Part shown: piece by piece, positions 62,080-64,000 of the stretch
Layout: the number at the start of each line of letters is the position of its first letter
Numbering within the stretch: the stretch's first letter is position 1
From: Candolleomyces eurysporus
Taxonomy: Eukaryota; Basidiomycota; Agaricomycetes; Agaricales; Psathyrellaceae
Direction of reading: 5' to 3'
Length of the DNA: 64,000 nucleotides
Assembly (NCBI GenBank): GCA_027579435.1
Contig: JANBPK010001043.1
Location: forward strand, 62,001-126,000
Program-made: the position numbers and the translations under genes
The notes under the pieces: model-generated
Seen by the model: the letters and a program-made list of their open reading frames with translations, nothing else
Told to the model about the DNA's origin: nothing
Databases searched by the model: none

Positions 62080-62875
62080 GATGAATGAGGATANTTTTTT
62101 TATTGGTGGTAATAGCACGATATTCAATGGACCAGCCCGAATATCTGCAGGGAGGGAGACGGTCAGTACTTGCGCTCAAGTTCTAGTTTCGGCGACGGAT
62201 GCGTCCATCGTCGATTAACTCACCACTGAGGAGCTATGAGGTTGCACCAGGCACTCTGGGAGACTCAAAGCGGGTAGCTTCCCTTTATACAATTCCGCGC
62301 CCACTCGTAACCCCATCATCGCCCATGAGACTCAGAGTATCTAAAACCGTGCTGCCATCATGTATGTCAGGTCGGTGGAGTAGACAACACATGCGCTTGG
62401 CTGTCCGTTACTAGCATCAATAAGGGTGAGACGTTATCGGCACTTCTTCCTGACCAAAACCCAAAGCGTAGAAGCGGACTTGACGGTAACGAACATTGAA
62501 AGCACAGCACCTGGGTGATCTAGCGATGCCACTCGCACCGCCCAATATTGACAGCTGACAGAAGAAGGTTGACAATGAGACCGGAACAGATTTGGAACAG
62601 ACTCGGGCGCCGATCAATCCCGTTCAATGTGGTTGCCCTGATATCTGAGAAGACAAAGCAGGTTGTTTGTATTCAAATCTGTTCCGTATTGCGGAATGAG
62701 ATACCACTCGTATGTGCGAGAAACTGCTATTTGAATACTCACCCTCAACTCGTAACAATTCATGAATCTCGGGCCGAACACTTGGTTTCTGCCAAAACAA
62801 CTCGAAATTTATTCACGCTACACGACGTATACATTTAGTACCCGTATTGCAGGGTTCTGAAACAGGTTACGTTTA
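62080..62875. other. Spacer between the two secreted paralogues
   Basis: Contains the promoter of copy 1 and the 3' flank of copy 2. The unknown at 62094 precedes a T run. No other gene. Confidence 0.55.
62119..62137 (-). promoter_or_regulatory. Conserved upstream box of secreted copy 1
   Basis: On the plus strand gatattcaatggaccagcc, about 40 bp upstream of the start codon. The same 19-mer with one change occurs upstream of copy 2 at 63980-63998, again about 44 bp from the ATG. Confidence 0.6.
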
Positions 62876-63936
62876 CTAGTTACCAAGGAACTGGCCTGCA
62901 ATGTTGGCGGCGGCGTTGATCATGTTCCCTGGGTCAATGTTCACGTTCTGTTTCAACGAGAATCATTTAGCATCAGCCTCTTTTCTTTAACAACGAGAGT
63001 GACTTACGAAAGTCCGACTTCGAGTTCTGCTTGGAGGGTCTTGCTTCTTCGATTTCTTCGACTTGCCGCTGCTGCTATCTTTCTTCCCAGAACTTTTCTT
63101 GCCTCCACCCGATGCCGACTTTTTGCCAGACGAGGTCTCCTTTGACTTCTTCTTGGGTTTGGGAGATGAGCTTGACTTGGAGGAGGCTTTCTTGCTCTTA
63201 GTGCTGGCCGCGGCCTTCTTCCCACCGCTCGAGCTCTTTTTGCTCACCGCTGAGCCATTGGAGGTTTTCTTCCCGGACGGCNTTTTTAATTGACGAAGAA
63301 GACACCTTCTTCGATTTCTTTGAAGAGCTAGCGCTTGGTGATTTGGCCTTTGAAGAGGAAGACGATTTCTTTGTGCCCTTAGATCCCGAGCTTTTACTGA
63401 CAGCGCTAACGCTCCTGGGAGCAGATGAAGAAGCTTTGCGCCCTCCTGGAAGAATTTTCTTCGCCGCTGTAGTGACAGACTTGGCGAGCTGTCATGAACA
63501 AGAATTGCGAGCTCGTCAGCCCAACCATTCATCACGGTGTGGAGATAGCTCGGATAATTGCTTACTTTGGCGATTCCCCCGATTTTCAAACCGCGAGCCT
63601 CGAGGGCGGCGAGCTCTTCCTCCGAAATGGATCTCAAGTCAATGGAATCGATGATGTCTTCCCAATCTCGAGCATCCAGAGTCCCTGCATCGATATCGTC
63701 CAAAAAACGAGCATCTAACCCGAAATCGCGAGCTTGAAACTCGGGGGCGTCGGGCTCCACATCGCGGGAGATAAGGGATGTTTCGTCCGTAACGTCCTAC
63801 GAGGCGGAACGGACGGACAATTTAGGTCGGAAAAATTTCCAGTATCCCAAAGGGCAGCACTTACGACAGGCAATGAGAAAGCAGTCCATCCTTGAGCCAA
63901 AAGCCCGAGGAGTACGAAATTCGTGGAAAGATGCAT
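62876..63936 (-). CDS. Secreted acidic/lysine-rich repeat protein, copy 2
   Basis: Paralogue of copy 1. Signal peptide MHLSTNFVLLGLLAQGWTAFS, acidic segment with RDFGLDARFLDDIDAGTLDA and RDWEDIIDSIDLRSISEEEL, a Lys/Ser-rich tail (GKKTSNG, KKAAASTKSKKASSKSS, SGGGKKSSGKKDSSSGKSKK) and the same C-terminal NVNIDP element (NVNIDPGNMINAAANIAGQF). About 280 residues. The unknown at 63282 precedes a T run; dropping it gives SSIKKPSGKK. The acidic block is conserved between copies while the tails differ in sequence but not composition, suggesting selection on charge rather than order. Function unknown. Confidence 0.78.
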
Positions 63937-63979
63937 GATGGACCAAGTATGTGGATAGATGGTAACAGCAGGAGATCTT

Positions 63980-63998
63980 GATATTCAATGGGCCAGCC
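63980..63998 (-). promoter_or_regulatory. Conserved upstream box of secreted copy 2
   Basis: Plus-strand gatattcaatgggccagcc, one mismatch to 62119-62137, at matching distance from the start codon. The flanking ggtaa(t/c)agca is also shared. Confidence 0.6.
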
Positions 63999-64000
63999 GA

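Noticed and set aside
1..64000. Search for tRNA, rRNA, CRISPR arrays and intact transposons
   Set aside because: No B-box/cloverleaf candidates, no spaced direct repeats of CRISPR type, and no reverse transcriptase, integrase or transposase motifs were recognised by eye; a tRNAscan/RepeatMasker run would be decisive.

Overview
The window looks like nuclear DNA of a filamentous fungus, most likely a mushroom-forming basidiomycete (Agaricomycete). The genes carry many spliceosomal introns, nearly all 45-75 nt with GT..AG ends. The gene families also fit: a TRANK1-like helicase, short BTB proteins, a NACHT-ankyrin NLR-like gene, a tandem P450 cluster and a two-exon-plus RPL19. I recognised no tRNA, rRNA, CRISPR array or intact transposon. 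Assignments rest on motifs read from the sequence, not on database searches.

Layout. 0.5-1.3 kb: broken relic of mitochondrial DNA polymerase gamma with a 19-bp x 6 array. 3.3-12.1 kb: very large TRANK1-like UvrD/Rep-type helicase with TPR-like repeats. 12.6 kb: a second short polymerase-gamma relic. 12.7-17.8 kb: inverted duplication with two convergent BTB paralogues around a decayed 3' copy of the NLR gene. 18.0-18.6 kb: a second NLR relic on the opposite strand. 18.8-22.5 kb: apparently intact NACHT-ankyrin gene. 24.0-26.4 kb: VPS27 (ESCRT-0). 27.4-34.1 kb: RPB1, head-to-head with VPS27. 34.5-36.7 kb: PP2C-like gene lacking key metal-ligand motifs, with a tail relic at 37.4-37.7 kb. 38.4-48.2 kb: three tandem P450 paralogues. 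49.4-52.6 kb: AGC-like pseudokinase. 52.9-53.7 kb: RPL19. 57.6-59.7 kb: HAL4/SAT4-type kinase. 60.7-63.9 kb: two tandem secreted proteins with an acidic front and a lysine-rich tail.

Housekeeping genes (VPS27, RPB1, RPL19, HAL4-like kinase) alternate with fast-changing segments where copies are made and decay (NLR/BTB block, P450 cluster, PP2C relic, secreted pair). The three P450s share gene structure, and two share a core-promoter element, so they probably arose by tandem duplication and may be co-expressed.

Assembly caveat: the window has 14 single 'n' characters, nearly all directly before a homopolymer. In all eight coding cases, dropping the n restores the reading frame seen in paralogues or in the family. 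These are assembly marks rather than mutations, and I treat the affected genes as intact at those points.
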